A stretch of DNA of 64,000 nt from assembly GCF_014202415.1 (NCBI RefSeq), contig NZ_JACHGR010000004.1:62001-126000 (forward strand). The letters run 5' to 3'. Of this stretch, positions 1 to 10,295 are shown piece after piece. The translations under genes and the position numbers were made by a program. This DNA is from Tolumonas osonensis (GTDB lineage Bacteria > Pseudomonadota > Gammaproteobacteria > Enterobacterales > Aeromonadaceae). The notes beneath the pieces are model-generated. The model did not search any database, was not told the origin of the DNA, and saw only the letters and a list, made by a program, of their open reading frames with translations. Within the stretch, counting starts at the first letter, position 1; each line of letters begins with the position of its first letter.

Positions 1-1734
1 CGTATTCAGTTAGGCCGGATTTCCCGCTTTGGTCTGCTGGAACTGTCCCGTCAGCGTTTACGCCCGTCACTGAATGAATCCAGCACTCATGTCTGCCCAC
101 GCTGCAGTGGCCAGGGTTTTATTCGTGATAATGAATCGCTGGCGCTCAGTATTCTGCGTCTGATCGAAGAAGAAGCACTGAAAGACAACACCGAACAGGT
201 TATTGCTCAGGTGCCTGTTGATGTCGCTGCTTATCTGCTGAACGAAAAACGCCAGGCAGTGCTGAAACTGGAACAACGTCACAAGGTTCAGCTGCTGATT
301 ATTCCTAACAGCCGTCTGGAAACGCCGCATTTTGAGGTGTCACGCTTCCGTTCCGGTGAAGAAACCGGTGCTCTCAGCTATGAACTGAAAACTGAAACGC
401 CAGTTGAAGAGTATCAGCCAAAACCACAGCAGGTTATTGCGCCAGCAGAACAACCAGCATTGCAGGGTTTCGTTGCGCCAAGCGTACCGGCTCCCGCACC
501 TGTAAAAGCATCCGCGCCAGCTGAAAAACCAGCATCGGAAGGAGTGTTATCGCGCCTGTTCGGCTTCATTGGTTCACTATTTAAAGGCTCTTCTGAAGCT
601 CCGGCAGCAGAAGAAAAACAACCTGAAAAAGAACGTCCGCCACAACGCCGTCGGGATAACCGCAGTAGTAACCGTAAACGAAATGCAGCTTATACGCCTC
701 GTAATCGCGAGGAAGAGGCTGGTGGTACAGTAGCGGCAGAAGAAAAGAGTCAGATTGCACCGACTCGTCAGAGTCGCCGTTCCCGCACTGAGCGGACAGA
801 AAAGGCTGAACGTCCCGTCCGTGAAAGTAATGCTGAAAAAGAGTTATCAGCTAAACCTGAACGGGCACCTAAAGAGCGTAAGCCGCGAAATGAAGCCCCT
901 GCGACGGAAACGCAGCAGGATGCTGTCCGTAAAGAACAGAAAGTCGAAGAACGTCGTGAACGCCGTAACATGCGCAAGAAAGTGCGGATAAGCGATGAAA
1001 CTGTTCAGAATGAGGTGATTGCAACTAAGCCTGAAACGGAAACCGTAGCAACGGAAGCGCAGCCGCGGACTCGTCGCCGCCGCAATAACGCTGAACGGAA
1101 TGCAGAAGAAAAAGCAGTTCAGACTGTAACAACCGCGGAGACAGCAACTGAAATACCAGCTCAGGTTCAGGAACAGCCGGTGGAAACAGTCGTTGCAGAA
1201 GTAACTCTGCAGCAACAAGCTGATACTGTACCTCAGGCAGCAGTTTCTGAAAGCCCGGTTGAAACACCTGTTACAGCAGAAACATCACCTGTAGCGGAAC
1301 CAGCGGAAAAAACCGAAGCAGTGGAAACGGTAACGCCTGTGATTGAGTCACCAGAAGCAGTGGTGGTAACTGAACAGACAACTGCTGATGTGCCGACAAC
1401 GGCGGAAAGCATTGTTGCGGTGGAAATAGCAGTTGCACCTGTCATTGCTGAACCAGCAGCCGTGGAAGAAACAACCGTTAAGCCAGAACCTGTTGCTACC
1501 TCTACAGTGGCGATAGTTGCTAATAAAGCAAAAGCTCAAGGTTTGATCGAACGAGTTCGTTTTGCTAACGCAGAAATGACCCGACCAGCTGAAATTCCCC
1601 TGCCACCAGTTCCGCCGAAAGGAGACTTCCCTCCTTATGAGCGTAAACCGGTAAACGGTAGTGGCCGTGCAGCAGGTACATCCAACCTGAAACAACAGGC
1701 ATCAGCGTCAGCCGGACGTCCTGAAGCCCGTTAA
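1..1734 (+). CDS. rne: Ribonuclease E, C-terminal part (5' end outside window)
   Basis: Essential endoribonuclease that starts mRNA decay, processes rRNA and tRNA, and scaffolds the degradosome at the inner membrane. The frame is open from base 1 (RIQLGRISRFGLLELSRQRL). The zinc-link CPRCSGQG lies near bases 106-130, so the catalytic domain's end is present. A long low-complexity scaffold rich in E, A, V, T, P and R follows. At about bases 541-591 the segment SRLFGFIGSLFKG looks like the amphipathic membrane-anchoring helix (segment A of E. coli RNase E). Arg-rich blocks (RRRDNRSSNRKR, RTRRRR) resemble RNA-binding microdomains. The extreme C-terminus, where E. coli RNase E binds PNPase, differs in sequence. 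A strong terminator follows. Family assignment is near certain; scaffold sub-sites are inferred. Confidence 0.96.
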   Translation, partial: RIQLGRISRFGLLELSRQRLRPSLNESSTHVCPRCSGQGFIRDNESLALSILRLIEEEALKDNTEQVIAQVPVDVAAYLLNEKRQAVLKLEQRHKVQLLIIPNSRLETPHFEVSRFRSGEETGALSYELKTETPVEEYQPKPQQVIAPAEQPALQGFVAPSVPAPAPVKASAPAEKPASEGVLSRLFGFIGSLFKGSSEAPAAEEKQPEKERPPQRRRDNRSSNRKRNAAYTPRNREEEAGGTVAAEEKSQIAPTRQSRRSRTERTEKAERPVRESNAEKELSAKPERAPKERKPRNEAPATETQQDAVRKEQKVEERRERRNMRKKVRISDETVQNEVIATKPETETVATEAQPRTRRRRNNAERNAEEKAVQTVTTAETATEIPAQVQEQPVETVVAEVTLQQQADTVPQAAVSESPVETPVTAETSPVAEPAEKTEAVETVTPVIESPEAVVVTEQTTADVPTTAESIVAVEIAVAPVIAEPAAVEETTVKPEPVATSTVAIVANKAKAQGLIERVRFANAEMTRPAEIPLPPVPPKGDFPPYERKPVNGSGRAAGTSNLKQQASASAGRPEAR

Positions 1735-1741
1735 TCAATAT

Positions 1742-1777
1742 AATCCGCCGCTGAATTCCCGGCGGCGGATTTATTTT
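1742..1777 (+). terminator. Rho-independent terminator of rne
   Basis: A perfect 10-bp stem AATCCGCCGC / GCGGCGGATT (1742-1751 with 1762-1771) with a 10-nt loop is followed by a T-rich tract. It starts a few bases after the rne stop codon. Confidence 0.9.
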
Positions 1778-1851
1778 ACAAATAGTCCCCTTTCCCGGAA
1801 CAAAACCATATTATTACCGCTACCCAAACCACCCCGGTTAATGGTATATTT

Positions 1852-1865
1852 TTGACTAAAATCAA
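1852..1865. promoter_or_regulatory. FNR-type binding box upstream of fnr
   Basis: TTGAC-TAAA-ATCAA matches the FNR consensus TTGAT-N4-ATCAA with one mismatch. It ends 18 bases before the fnr ATG, so bound protein would lie over or just after the transcription start. That fits the negative autoregulation known for E. coli fnr. The site is seen directly; its function is inferred. Confidence 0.7.
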
Positions 1866-1883
1866 AAATCAAATAGCGTCAAG

Positions 1884-2642
1884 ATGATCCAGGACAAAGC
1901 AAAAGCAAAAAGACCTCCATCGTGTGGGGGTGCCATTCATTGTCATGATTGCAGTATCAGCCAACTCTGCATCCCTTTTTCGCTTAATAATTCTGAATTA
2001 GATCTCCTTGACTCCATCATTGAACGAAAAAAACCTATTCAGAAGGGTGAAACTCTCTTTAAAGCAGGTGATGAATTAAAATCACTCTTTGCTATTCGTT
2101 CCGGAACAGTGAAGTCTTATACCATTACCGAACAAGGTGATGAACAGATTACCGGCTTTCATCTGGCTGGTGATCTGGTTGGTTTTGATGCAGTAACCAG
2201 GCAATACCATCCTTCATTTGCACAGGCACTGGAGACATCCATGGTCTGTGAAATTCCCTATGAAGTACTGGATGAACTTTCCGGTAAGATGTCGAAATTG
2301 CGCCAGCAGATTATGCGACTGATGAGCAATGAGATTATCTGTGATCAGGAAATGATCCTGTTACTGTCCAAGAAAAATGCGGAAGAGCGTCTGGCTGCGT
2401 TTCTGAACAACTTATCAAACCGTTTTTCGCAACGCGGTTTTTCCCCCAGAGAATTTCGTCTGGCCATGACCCGGGGTGATATCGGTAACTATTTGGGTTT
2501 GACCGTCGAAACCATCAGTCGTCTTCTTGGCCGTTTCCAAAAAATCGGATTAATCAAAGTTAAAGGGAAATACGTAACGATTCTCGATCCGGTTGCGCTG
2601 TCACAGATTGCAGGCTCAGCCGGAAATCAGATTTCTGAATAG
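1884..2642 (+). CDS. fnr: Oxygen-sensing global regulator FNR
   Basis: CRP/FNR-family activator-repressor that carries an oxygen-labile [4Fe-4S] cluster and switches gene expression between aerobic and anaerobic growth. All four cluster cysteines align at E. coli positions 20, 23, 29 and 122 ([17 protein letters not shown]). The cyclic-nucleotide-fold domain runs to about residue 150, followed by a dimerisation helix and a helix-turn-helix with recognition motif TVETISR, the E--SR signature of FNR specificity. The 252-residue length is standard (E. coli 250). It stands alone between rne and uspE with an FNR-type box in its leader. The Shine-Dalgarno sequence is weak, but the start is fixed by alignment. 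Confidence 0.98.
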   Translation: MIQDKAKAKRPPSCGGAIHCHDCSISQLCIPFSLNNSELDLLDSIIERKKPIQKGETLFKAGDELKSLFAIRSGTVKSYTITEQGDEQITGFHLAGDLVGFDAVTRQYHPSFAQALETSMVCEIPYEVLDELSGKMSKLRQQIMRLMSNEIICDQEMILLLSKKNAEERLAAFLNNLSNRFSQRGFSPREFRLAMTRGDIGNYLGLTVETISRLLGRFQKIGLIKVKGKYVTILDPVALSQIAGSAGNQISE

Positions 2643-2754
2643 TTACTGGAAATAAATACCTCACGGAGTATGCTTGATCTAACGGTTATCCGGCTATAAA
2701 TCGACTACGCTGAATGTAGTAATCATAGCCAAATCGTTACCCAAGGAGGCTCCT

Positions 2755-3663
2755 ATGATTAAATATCGGAATATCCTGGTAGTAATAGACCCCACCATGC
2801 CTGAACAGCCAGCACTCCTGCGTGCCGTGGAACTGGCCAGGTTAGAGGATGTGGCCCGGATAAAGGTATTTCTTGCGATTTATGATTTTTCGTATGAAAT
2901 AACATCCATTTTATCTAATGAAGAACGGGAAGAAATGCGGCAAGGGGTGATTACTCACCGTCTGGGCTGGCTTTCCGGTATGATCAAGCCCTACCAGTCC
3001 GAGGGACTCGATATTGAGCCCAAAGTTATCTGGCATAGCCGTCCGTTTGAATGCGTCCTGCAGGAAGTCAAGGAACATGACCATGACCTGGTGATTACCA
3101 GTGCTCATCATCATTCTCTTCTGAAATCATTTATCTTTACCCCGAGTGACTGGCATCTGTTGCGCAAATGTCCTTGCCCTGTACTGGTAACCAAACACCA
3201 TGGCTGGCCTGCCGGCGGTAATATTCTGGCAGCTATCAACATCAGTGATGAACCAGAGCAAATGTCACTGAACGAACGAATTATCCATGAAGCCAAAGTC
3301 ATTGCTCAACTGGTTAAAGCCAACTTGCATCTGGTTAATGCGTTCCCGGCCCCTATTGTGAACATTGCTCTGGAATTACCTGGATTCAGCCCTGAGCTGT
3401 ACAGTGATGCCATGCAACAGCACCACAAAACCGAAATGGAAGAATATGCCCGTAAATTCGATATTCAGCCTGAATGTATCCACATTGTGGAAGGGATGCC
3501 GGAAGATGTATTGCCTGAGCTGGCACAATCACTGGATGCCGAACTGACGATTCTGGGCAGTGTTGGCCGGACAGGATGGTCGGCAGCATTCATTGGTAAT
3601 ACCGCTGAACGTGTTGTAGACAGTATTCAGGGGGACTTGCTGGTGGTTAAAGCGTACGAATAA
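2755..3663 (+). CDS. uspE: Universal stress protein E (tandem Usp domains)
   Basis: Cytoplasmic stress protein with two Usp domains (about residues 1-150 and 155-302). The second domain keeps an ATP-loop-like pattern (GSVGRTGWSAAFIGNT). The first lacks the G-2x-G-9x-G(S/T) motif, having HHHSLLKSFIFTPSDW there, as in E. coli UspE. A strong Shine-Dalgarno (AAGGAGG, 7 bases before ATG) fixes the start. The fnr-uspE adjacency is shared with E. coli relatives (ynaF/uspE-fnr region). A 112-bp gap after fnr and a following terminator suggest its own transcript. The biochemical role in the family is stress survival and motility/adhesion; no enzymatic function is known. Confidence 0.95.
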   Translation: MIKYRNILVVIDPTMPEQPALLRAVELARLEDVARIKVFLAIYDFSYEITSILSNEEREEMRQGVITHRLGWLSGMIKPYQSEGLDIEPKVIWHSRPFECVLQEVKEHDHDLVITSAHHHSLLKSFIFTPSDWHLLRKCPCPVLVTKHHGWPAGGNILAAINISDEPEQMSLNERIIHEAKVIAQLVKANLHLVNAFPAPIVNIALELPGFSPELYSDAMQQHHKTEMEEYARKFDIQPECIHIVEGMPEDVLPELAQSLDAELTILGSVGRTGWSAAFIGNTAERVVDSIQGDLLVVKAYE

Positions 3664-3687
3664 TATTACTTTACTTGCCCGGGAAAT

Positions 3688-3720
3688 GACGGCCGCTATA
3701 ATTGCGGCCTGTCTTTTTTT
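3688..3720 (+). terminator. Terminator of uspE
   Basis: A GGCCGC (3691-3696) / GCGGCC (3704-3709) stem, flanked by gac/gtc, is followed by a run of seven T. It lies 18 bp before the ttcA start. Confidence 0.85.
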
Positions 3721-3737
3721 AGGGTCGGTCAGTCATA

Positions 3738-4646
3738 ATGCAAGAACTCTCTGCCAAACAACAATACAACAACAACAAACTACAAAAACGTCTGCGCCGG
3801 CATGTTGGCCAGGCAATTGCCGATTTCAACATGATCGAAGATGGTGATCGTGTAATGGTTTGTTTGTCTGGTGGAAAGGACAGCTTTGCCATGCTGGATA
3901 TTCTGCGGAATTTACAAGCCAGCGCCCCGATCCACTTCGATATTATTGCGGTTAATCTTGATCAGAAACAGCCGGGATTTCCACCGGAGGTTTTGCCAAA
4001 CTATCTTGATAACATCGGCGTGGAATATAAGATTGTCGAAGAAGACACTTATTCAATTGTGAAAGAGAAGATCCCGGAAGGCAAAACAACCTGCTCCCTC
4101 TGCTCTCGCCTCCGTCGCGGCATTCTCTACCGTACAGCCAGTGAACTGGGTGCAACCAAAATAGCATTAGGTCATCATCGTGATGACATCCTGGAAACGC
4201 TGATGCTGAACATGTTCTACGGCGGCAAGCTGAAAGCCATGCCACCGAAGCTCGTCAGTGATGATGGCAAACATGTGGTGATCCGTCCTTTAGCTTACTG
4301 TCGAGAGAAAGACTTGATTCGGTATGCCGACTGGAAAGCGTTCCCTATTATTCCATGTAATCTTTGCGGCTCTCAGGAGAACCTGCAACGCAAAGCCATG
4401 AAAGAAATGCTGAATGACTGGGATCGCCGCTTCCCGGGACGAATTGAAACGATGTTTAACGCCATACAAAACATTACGCCAAGCCATCTGATGGACCATA
4501 AGCTGTTTGACTTTAAATCCATCAACAGCAATAGCGGCATCATTGATGGTGGCGATATCGCTTTCGATAAACAGGATATCCCGGCGGTGCCTCAATCATT
4601 AGTGATCGAGCCCGATGATCGCTTAGAAATTATTGAGATCAACTGA
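3738..4646 (+). CDS. ttcA: tRNA 2-thiocytidine(32) synthetase TtcA
   Basis: ATP-dependent sulfur transferase that makes 2-thiocytidine at position 32 of certain tRNAs, using an iron-sulfur cluster. The PP-loop SGGKDS is near residue 45. Two CxxC pairs follow, CSLC (in [12 protein letters not shown]) and CNLC (in [10 protein letters not shown]), which carry the cluster ligands in this family. GHHRDD is conserved downstream. Length is 302 residues against 311 in E. coli. The N-terminal region [19 protein letters not shown] is typical. It has terminators on both sides and is probably monocistronic. Confidence 0.97.
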   Translation: MQELSAKQQYNNNKLQKRLRRHVGQAIADFNMIEDGDRVMVCLSGGKDSFAMLDILRNLQASAPIHFDIIAVNLDQKQPGFPPEVLPNYLDNIGVEYKIVEEDTYSIVKEKIPEGKTTCSLCSRLRRGILYRTASELGATKIALGHHRDDILETLMLNMFYGGKLKAMPPKLVSDDGKHVVIRPLAYCREKDLIRYADWKAFPIIPCNLCGSQENLQRKAMKEMLNDWDRRFPGRIETMFNAIQNITPSHLMDHKLFDFKSINSNSGIIDGGDIAFDKQDIPAVPQSLVIEPDDRLEIIEIN

Positions 4647-4650
4647 TAAA

Positions 4651-4680
4651 AAGCGCCGATTCAATCCGGCGCTTTTTTTT
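4651..4680. terminator. Bidirectional terminator between ttcA and bax-like gene
   Basis: AAGCGCCG (4651-4658) pairs with CGGCGCTT (4667-4674). T-tract on the plus side and A-tract on the other, so it can serve both converging genes. Confidence 0.85.
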
Positions 4681-4697
4681 GCGTGGCAAAACAGATA

Positions 4698-5495
4698 TTA
4701 ACGACGCTCAATACCGGGATTTAGACCTGATGAACGCCAATACTGTTTATTGGAACGGATCATCCCCTGTATCCGTTTCACATAACCATCGCCCAGTGTA
4801 GAGTAACGACGCAATCCATTTGCCAATACGACAGCATCCATTGGCTGTTCGTTAGCTCGCATGTCTGCTCTAAGCTCGCGAACCTTACTATATGCAGGAT
4901 GTGAATTCAGATTCTGCATATATGCCCGAACCGCCATTTCTGGCGAACTGAATTGCTTGGCTTTGGCTGTATTGGAACGATATGGCGTTACACCACACGA
5001 TGCCTGACAAAAATGACCAAAATAGTTATGAGACTTTTTGGCCAGACGGGATGTACCCCAGCCAGATTCTGTCGCCGCCTGACTCAATACTAGTTCCGGT
5101 GGCAATATATCGACCCGGACCAGCAGACGATCAATGTCGCGGCTATGGTCATCAGTCAACTCCTGGCGATATTGGTTAGCAACATTTTGTAACCAGTCCA
5201 GTTGTCTGTCAGATAGCAAAATCCCATCCTGTAATTGCTGTTGTAATTTTTCCAGCTGACTACGCTGAGATAAGATATCCGAACTGACCTGTTGATAGGA
5301 AGGCAGCAGATAGGCGACAAATGCACGCTTACGTTGTTCAGCGTTTTTGATCGCGTCAAAGTCAGGAACCTTTTGCTCCTGGCCTGCCATGAATGACGTA
5401 GATTTTACAGACTCTAAGTTGTCTGCACTATTTACTGTCAGGGGTAGCAGAGCTAATGCTCCACACACCAGAAATAACCTGGCAAATAACTTCAT
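4698..5495 (-). CDS. bax: Bax-like exported glucosaminidase (GH73 family)
   Basis: Probable cell-wall hydrolase of the endo-beta-N-acetylglucosaminidase family (GH73), related to E. coli Bax. The chosen start gives MKLFARLFLVCGALALLPL, a signal peptide ending near NSA-DN; GGGAG lies about 10 bases upstream. A 21-codon longer frame exists (to 5558), but it would put the signal peptide inside. Catalytic region: LSQAATESGWGTSRLA with the conserved Glu, then KKSHNYFGHFC and RAYMQNLNSHPAY. Length 265 residues. It is expected in the periplasm. Substrate is not established even for the E. coli homologue. Next gene upstream is lpxM-like on the same strand, 260 bp away. Confidence 0.88.
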   Translation of the reverse strand: MKLFARLFLVCGALALLPLTVNSADNLESVKSTSFMAGQEQKVPDFDAIKNAEQRKRAFVAYLLPSYQQVSSDILSQRSQLEKLQQQLQDGILLSDRQLDWLQNVANQYRQELTDDHSRDIDRLLVRVDILPPELVLSQAATESGWGTSRLAKKSHNYFGHFCQASCGVTPYRSNTAKAKQFSSPEMAVRAYMQNLNSHPAYSKVRELRADMRANEQPMDAVVLANGLRRYSTLGDGYVKRIQGMIRSNKQYWRSSGLNPGIERR

Positions 5496-5755
5496 GCAAC
5501 GATGCTCCCAGAGTTTTTCAGCAACCGACGATGGTGCTGATTCACCTGATTTAAACAACCCGCCCCTGTGCGGTACTACGCTCCTTCGTAGGTTTTATCA
5601 GTTAAGTTGAACAAGTTGTGATCACTATAGCATCGGGTTATCAATAATCGCAAATTTTTTGGCTTCAACCCCCAAAATAGGCACGTTTAATGCGTATAGG
5701 GAAAACGTTTTCATTTTGTATAATAAACAATCACAATCATGTACAAAAGATCAGG

Positions 5756-6700
5756 TTATTCAGGGCGATATGAACGTTTTCCACCATCAGGTAAAGAACG
5801 AAAATACTTCAGAAACCACATATATTGTTCTGGGTGATTTTTGAGCAAAACTTCAATTTCAGCATTCATATAACGAACATCCGCCATCAGATCTGACGTA
5901 GGATACGGCTCCATAGCGGACCTTATTTGCAACTCATATTGCCGGTTTGACTCATTGTAGGTAGCCAAAACAGGTAATACGATCGCACCGGAAAGTTTGG
6001 CTAGTTTAGGTAAAGCCGGTAGCGTTGCCTTCGGTACACCGAATAATGGAACGAATACGCTGGCATCATGCCCATGATCCTGATCCGGCAAATAAAAGAA
6101 ATTATAGCCGTTACGCATATCTTTGATGATGGGTTTCAATCCGGCACTACGCTCGTATACCTTACCGCCAAAACGGACCCGCTGCCGATTGAGAAACCAG
6201 TCATAAACCGGGTTTCTCGCACTGTGCATCATGGTACACATAGTCAACCCCATACCGGAAAAATAAAGTCCGCAGGCATCTATGGTCCAGGTATGAGGGA
6301 TCATAAAGATGATAGGTTTTCCTGTCTTTCGGGCCGCTTCGACATGCTCCCATCCATTGGCTTTGATCCGGCCCAGAAAACGTTTTGCTGGTAAAAATGT
6401 CGGTTCACCTAATGCGAAAAAGCCTTTCAATCCAACACAGATACTACGAAAGAGCATCTGTTCTCTTTGCTGTTCACTGAGTTCAGGAAAACATAACCCG
6501 ATATTGAGTCGGGCGGCATAGCACTGCTTTTTTGAAAAGCGGAGCACAAGACCAGCACAGGATGCAGCCAGTGCATCGCGAAGTTTTACCGGAAACCACG
6601 CGAGAATAGCCAGCAACGCAAGACTAAACCATGTCAGCCAGTAACGTGGATGCAATAAAGAACGAGGGATTTTATGGTCCAGGGCGGAATCTTTGGTCAT
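5756..6700 (-). CDS. lpxM: Lipid A late acyltransferase, LpxM-like
   Basis: Inner-membrane acyltransferase of the LpxL/LpxM/LpxP family that adds a secondary acyl chain to Kdo2-lipid A. The start at 6700 gives MTKDSALDHKIPRSLLHPRYW, matching the N-terminus of E. coli LpxM (HPRYW). The frame continues 41 codons upstream without family similarity. One hydrophobic segment follows (WLTWFSLALLAILAWF). The catalytic H-4x-D motif is HTWTID, and YLPDQDHG and ATLPAL are LpxM/L hallmarks. Length 314 residues. Its Shine-Dalgarno is weak, so the start is less certain than the family. LpxM is preferred over LpxL from overall resemblance. Confidence 0.9.
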   Translation of the reverse strand: MTKDSALDHKIPRSLLHPRYWLTWFSLALLAILAWFPVKLRDALAASCAGLVLRFSKKQCYAARLNIGLCFPELSEQQREQMLFRSICVGLKGFFALGEPTFLPAKRFLGRIKANGWEHVEAARKTGKPIIFMIPHTWTIDACGLYFSGMGLTMCTMMHSARNPVYDWFLNRQRVRFGGKVYERSAGLKPIIKDMRNGYNFFYLPDQDHGHDASVFVPLFGVPKATLPALPKLAKLSGAIVLPVLATYNESNRQYELQIRSAMEPYPTSDLMADVRYMNAEIEVLLKNHPEQYMWFLKYFRSLPDGGKRSYRPE

Positions 6701-6837
6701 TTCAGATGCATGCAAATCAATATTCAGGCATGCATGATAAAAAAATTTTACCGGAACGTCATCGATCCTGCTGACAGAAACAGAAAAAGCGATGCGTACT
6801 ATCCATGTACGCAGAAGAATCACACTATTTTTAACGC

Positions 6838-8158
<1,321 letters not shown>

Positions 8159-9829
8159 ATGTGTTCGATATTTGGTATTCTGGACATTAAATCCGATGCT
8201 GTTGCATTACGCAAAACAGCACTGGAGATGTCTAAGCGTCTGCGTCACCGCGGCCCGGACTGGTCCGGTATTTACAGCAGTGACAAAGCAATTCTGGTAC
8301 ATGAACGTCTGTCGATTGTTGATCCAGGTAATGGCGCGCAACCTTTATATAATCCCGAACATACCCACGTACTGGCCGTTAATGGCGAGATCTATAATCA
8401 TAAAGATCTGCAAAAAAATCTGACCGTTGATTTTAAATTTCAGACTGGTTCCGACTGTGAAGTCATTCTGGCGCTGTATAAAGAAAAAGGTCCGGCATTC
8501 CTGGATGACCTGAGCGGTATTTTTGCATTTGTACTGTATGACGCAGAACAGGATGCATACCTGATCGGCCGTGACCACATGGGTATTATTCCTCTTTATA
8601 CTGGCCGTGATGAACATGGCAACTTCTACGTTGCTTCTGAAATGAAAGCACTGGTACCAGTATGTAAAACCGTTGCGGAGTTCCCACCAGGACATTACCT
8701 GTGGAGCAAAGACGGTGCAGAGCCAACCCAGTATTACACCCGTGACTGGATGGAATACAGTGCGGTTGAAAACAATCCGACCGATAAACTGGCACTGCGC
8801 GATGCACTGGAAGATGCCGTCAAACGTCAGCTGATGTGTGACGTGCCATATGGCGTGCTGCTGTCCGGCGGTCTGGATTCCTCTGTAATTTCCGCTATCA
8901 CCAAACGTTTTGCTGCCCGTCGTGTTGAAGATGATGGTAAGAGCGAAGCTTGGTGGCCACAGCTGCACTCATTTGCAGTCGGTCTGGAAGGTTCACCTGA
9001 CCTGGCGGCCGCACGTAAAGTAGCTGATGCACTGGGTACTATTCATCATGACATCACCTTCACCGTACAAGAAGGTCTGGATGCTATTCGTGATGTGATC
9101 TACCACATCGAAACTTATGATGTGACCACAATCCGTGCTTCTACTCCTATGTACCTGATGGCGCGTTTCATCAAGGCAATGGGCATCAAGATGGTATTGT
9201 CCGGCGAAGGTTCTGACGAACTGTTTGGTGGTTACCTGTATTTCCATAAAGCGCCGAACGCGAAAGAATTCCACGAAGAAACCGTACGTAAGCTGTCTCA
9301 GCTGCATATGTACGACTGCCTGCGCGCCAACAAATCCATGGCGGCATGGGGTGTGGAAGCGCGTGTACCATTCCTGGACAAAGAGTTCATGGATGTGGCC
9401 ATGCGTCTGAATCCGAAAGATAAAATGTGTGGTAACGGTAAAATCGAAAAACACATTGTTCGTGAAACCTTTGAACATTATCTGCCGAAAGAAGTGGCAT
9501 GGCGTCAGAAAGAACAGTTCTCTGACGGCGTTGGCTACTCCTGGATTGACAGCCTGAAAGAGCTGGTAGAACGTGAAGTTAGCGACCAGATGATGGAAGC
9601 TGCGGCGTATCGCTTCCCGATCAACACCCCGCTGACCAAAGAAGCGTATTACTATCGTTCTATCTTTGAAGAACATTTCCCGCTGGAATCTGCCGCACTG
9701 TGCGTTCCTTACGGTAAATCCGTTGCCTGTTCTACTCCGGCGGCACTGGAATGGGATGCCAAGTTTAAAGAGCTGGCTGACCCGTCTGGTCGTGCTGTAC
9801 TGGATGTGCACAACGAAGCACTGCAATAA
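8159..9829 (+). CDS. asnB: Asparagine synthetase B (glutamine-hydrolysing)
   Basis: Converts aspartate, glutamine and ATP to asparagine. The start at 8159 puts Cys directly after Met (MCSIFGIL), as required because the processed N-terminal Cys is the glutaminase nucleophile; GAGGAAAAAGGAAG lies just upstream. A longer frame from 8105 would bury this Cys. N-terminal glutamine amidotransferase domain: RHRGPDWSG, NGEIYNH. C-terminal synthetase domain: PP-loop SGGLDSS, then SGEGSDELFGGY. Length 556 residues (E. coli 554). A terminator follows directly, so it is probably monocistronic. Confidence 0.97.
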   Translation: MCSIFGILDIKSDAVALRKTALEMSKRLRHRGPDWSGIYSSDKAILVHERLSIVDPGNGAQPLYNPEHTHVLAVNGEIYNHKDLQKNLTVDFKFQTGSDCEVILALYKEKGPAFLDDLSGIFAFVLYDAEQDAYLIGRDHMGIIPLYTGRDEHGNFYVASEMKALVPVCKTVAEFPPGHYLWSKDGAEPTQYYTRDWMEYSAVENNPTDKLALRDALEDAVKRQLMCDVPYGVLLSGGLDSSVISAITKRFAARRVEDDGKSEAWWPQLHSFAVGLEGSPDLAAARKVADALGTIHHDITFTVQEGLDAIRDVIYHIETYDVTTIRASTPMYLMARFIKAMGIKMVLSGEGSDELFGGYLYFHKAPNAKEFHEETVRKLSQLHMYDCLRANKSMAAWGVEARVPFLDKEFMDVAMRLNPKDKMCGNGKIEKHIVRETFEHYLPKEVAWRQKEQFSDGVGYSWIDSLKELVEREVSDQMMEAAAYRFPINTPLTKEAYYYRSIFEEHFPLESAALCVPYGKSVACSTPAALEWDAKFKELADPSGRAVLDVHNEALQ

Positions 9830-9837
9830 GCTGATTA

Positions 9838-9862
9838 AGACCCGCTCCGGCGGGTCTTTTTT
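9838..9862 (+). terminator. Terminator of asnB
   Basis: Perfect 8-bp stem AGACCCGC / GCGGGTCT with a TCCG tetraloop (9846-9849), then six T. Confidence 0.92.
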
Positions 9863-9890
9863 ATGCCCACCACGTTCTGCTCATGATAAA

Positions 9891-9903
9891 ATGTGATTCA
9901 CAT
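9891..9903. promoter_or_regulatory. 13-bp palindrome upstream of yohJK
   Basis: ATGTGA-T-TCACAT is a perfect inverted repeat 20 bp before the yohJ start. It contains TGTGA and TCACA half-sites, but their spacing is far shorter than in a CRP site, so another regulator, or chance, is more likely. Confidence 0.4.
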
Positions 9904-9923
9904 CCACTTTATACCAACGATTC

Positions 9924-10295
9924 ATGTCTGCTATTCGCTTTGTATCACACCGGATACTGCGTATTACACGTGATTTTCTGGTGATCCTCGCTTGCCTTCA
10001 GGCAGGCAAAGCCATTGCCGCTGTTTTGCCGTTCCGGTTTCCTGACAGCATTCTGGGTATGCTGCTACTGTTTCTTCTGCTTAACCTGCAAATAGTCAAA
10101 TTGCGCTGGGTTGAGATGGGAGCCAGTATCTTACTGAAACATATGGCTTTATTATTTATTCCAGTTGCGGTTGGACTCCTGGGATATATGGATACCTTCA
10201 TGAGTTCTCTGGGTGCCATTATCTTCAACGTGTTTCTCGGTATGGTCATGATCCTGCTGCTTGTGGGCCGGATTTTCCAGAGGATGAACCAATGA
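9924..10295 (+). CDS. yohJ: CidA/LrgA-family membrane protein YohJ
   Basis: Small inner-membrane protein of the CidA/LrgA (holin-like) family, 123 residues with about four hydrophobic segments. The conserved loop FPDSILGMLLLFLLL and the FIPVAVGLL segment are typical. It overlaps the LrgB-family partner by four bases (ATGA), so the two are translationally coupled. In Gram-positive relatives the pair influences autolysis. In Gram-negatives it is implicated in export of small organic acids, and no activity is visible in the sequence. Upstream is a short palindrome. Confidence 0.92.
   Translation: MSAIRFVSHRILRITRDFLVILACLQAGKAIAAVLPFRFPDSILGMLLLFLLLNLQIVKLRWVEMGASILLKHMALLFIPVAVGLLGYMDTFMSSLGAIIFNVFLGMVMILLLVGRIFQRMNQ

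Noticed and set aside
1025-1695. Several minus-strand frames opposite rne
   Set aside because: They mirror the repetitive E/V/T/A-rich scaffold codons; low-complexity antisense artefacts.
9891-9903. CRP site before yohJK
   Set aside because: TGTGA and TCACA halves are present but overlap to a 13-bp palindrome; CRP needs six bases between them.
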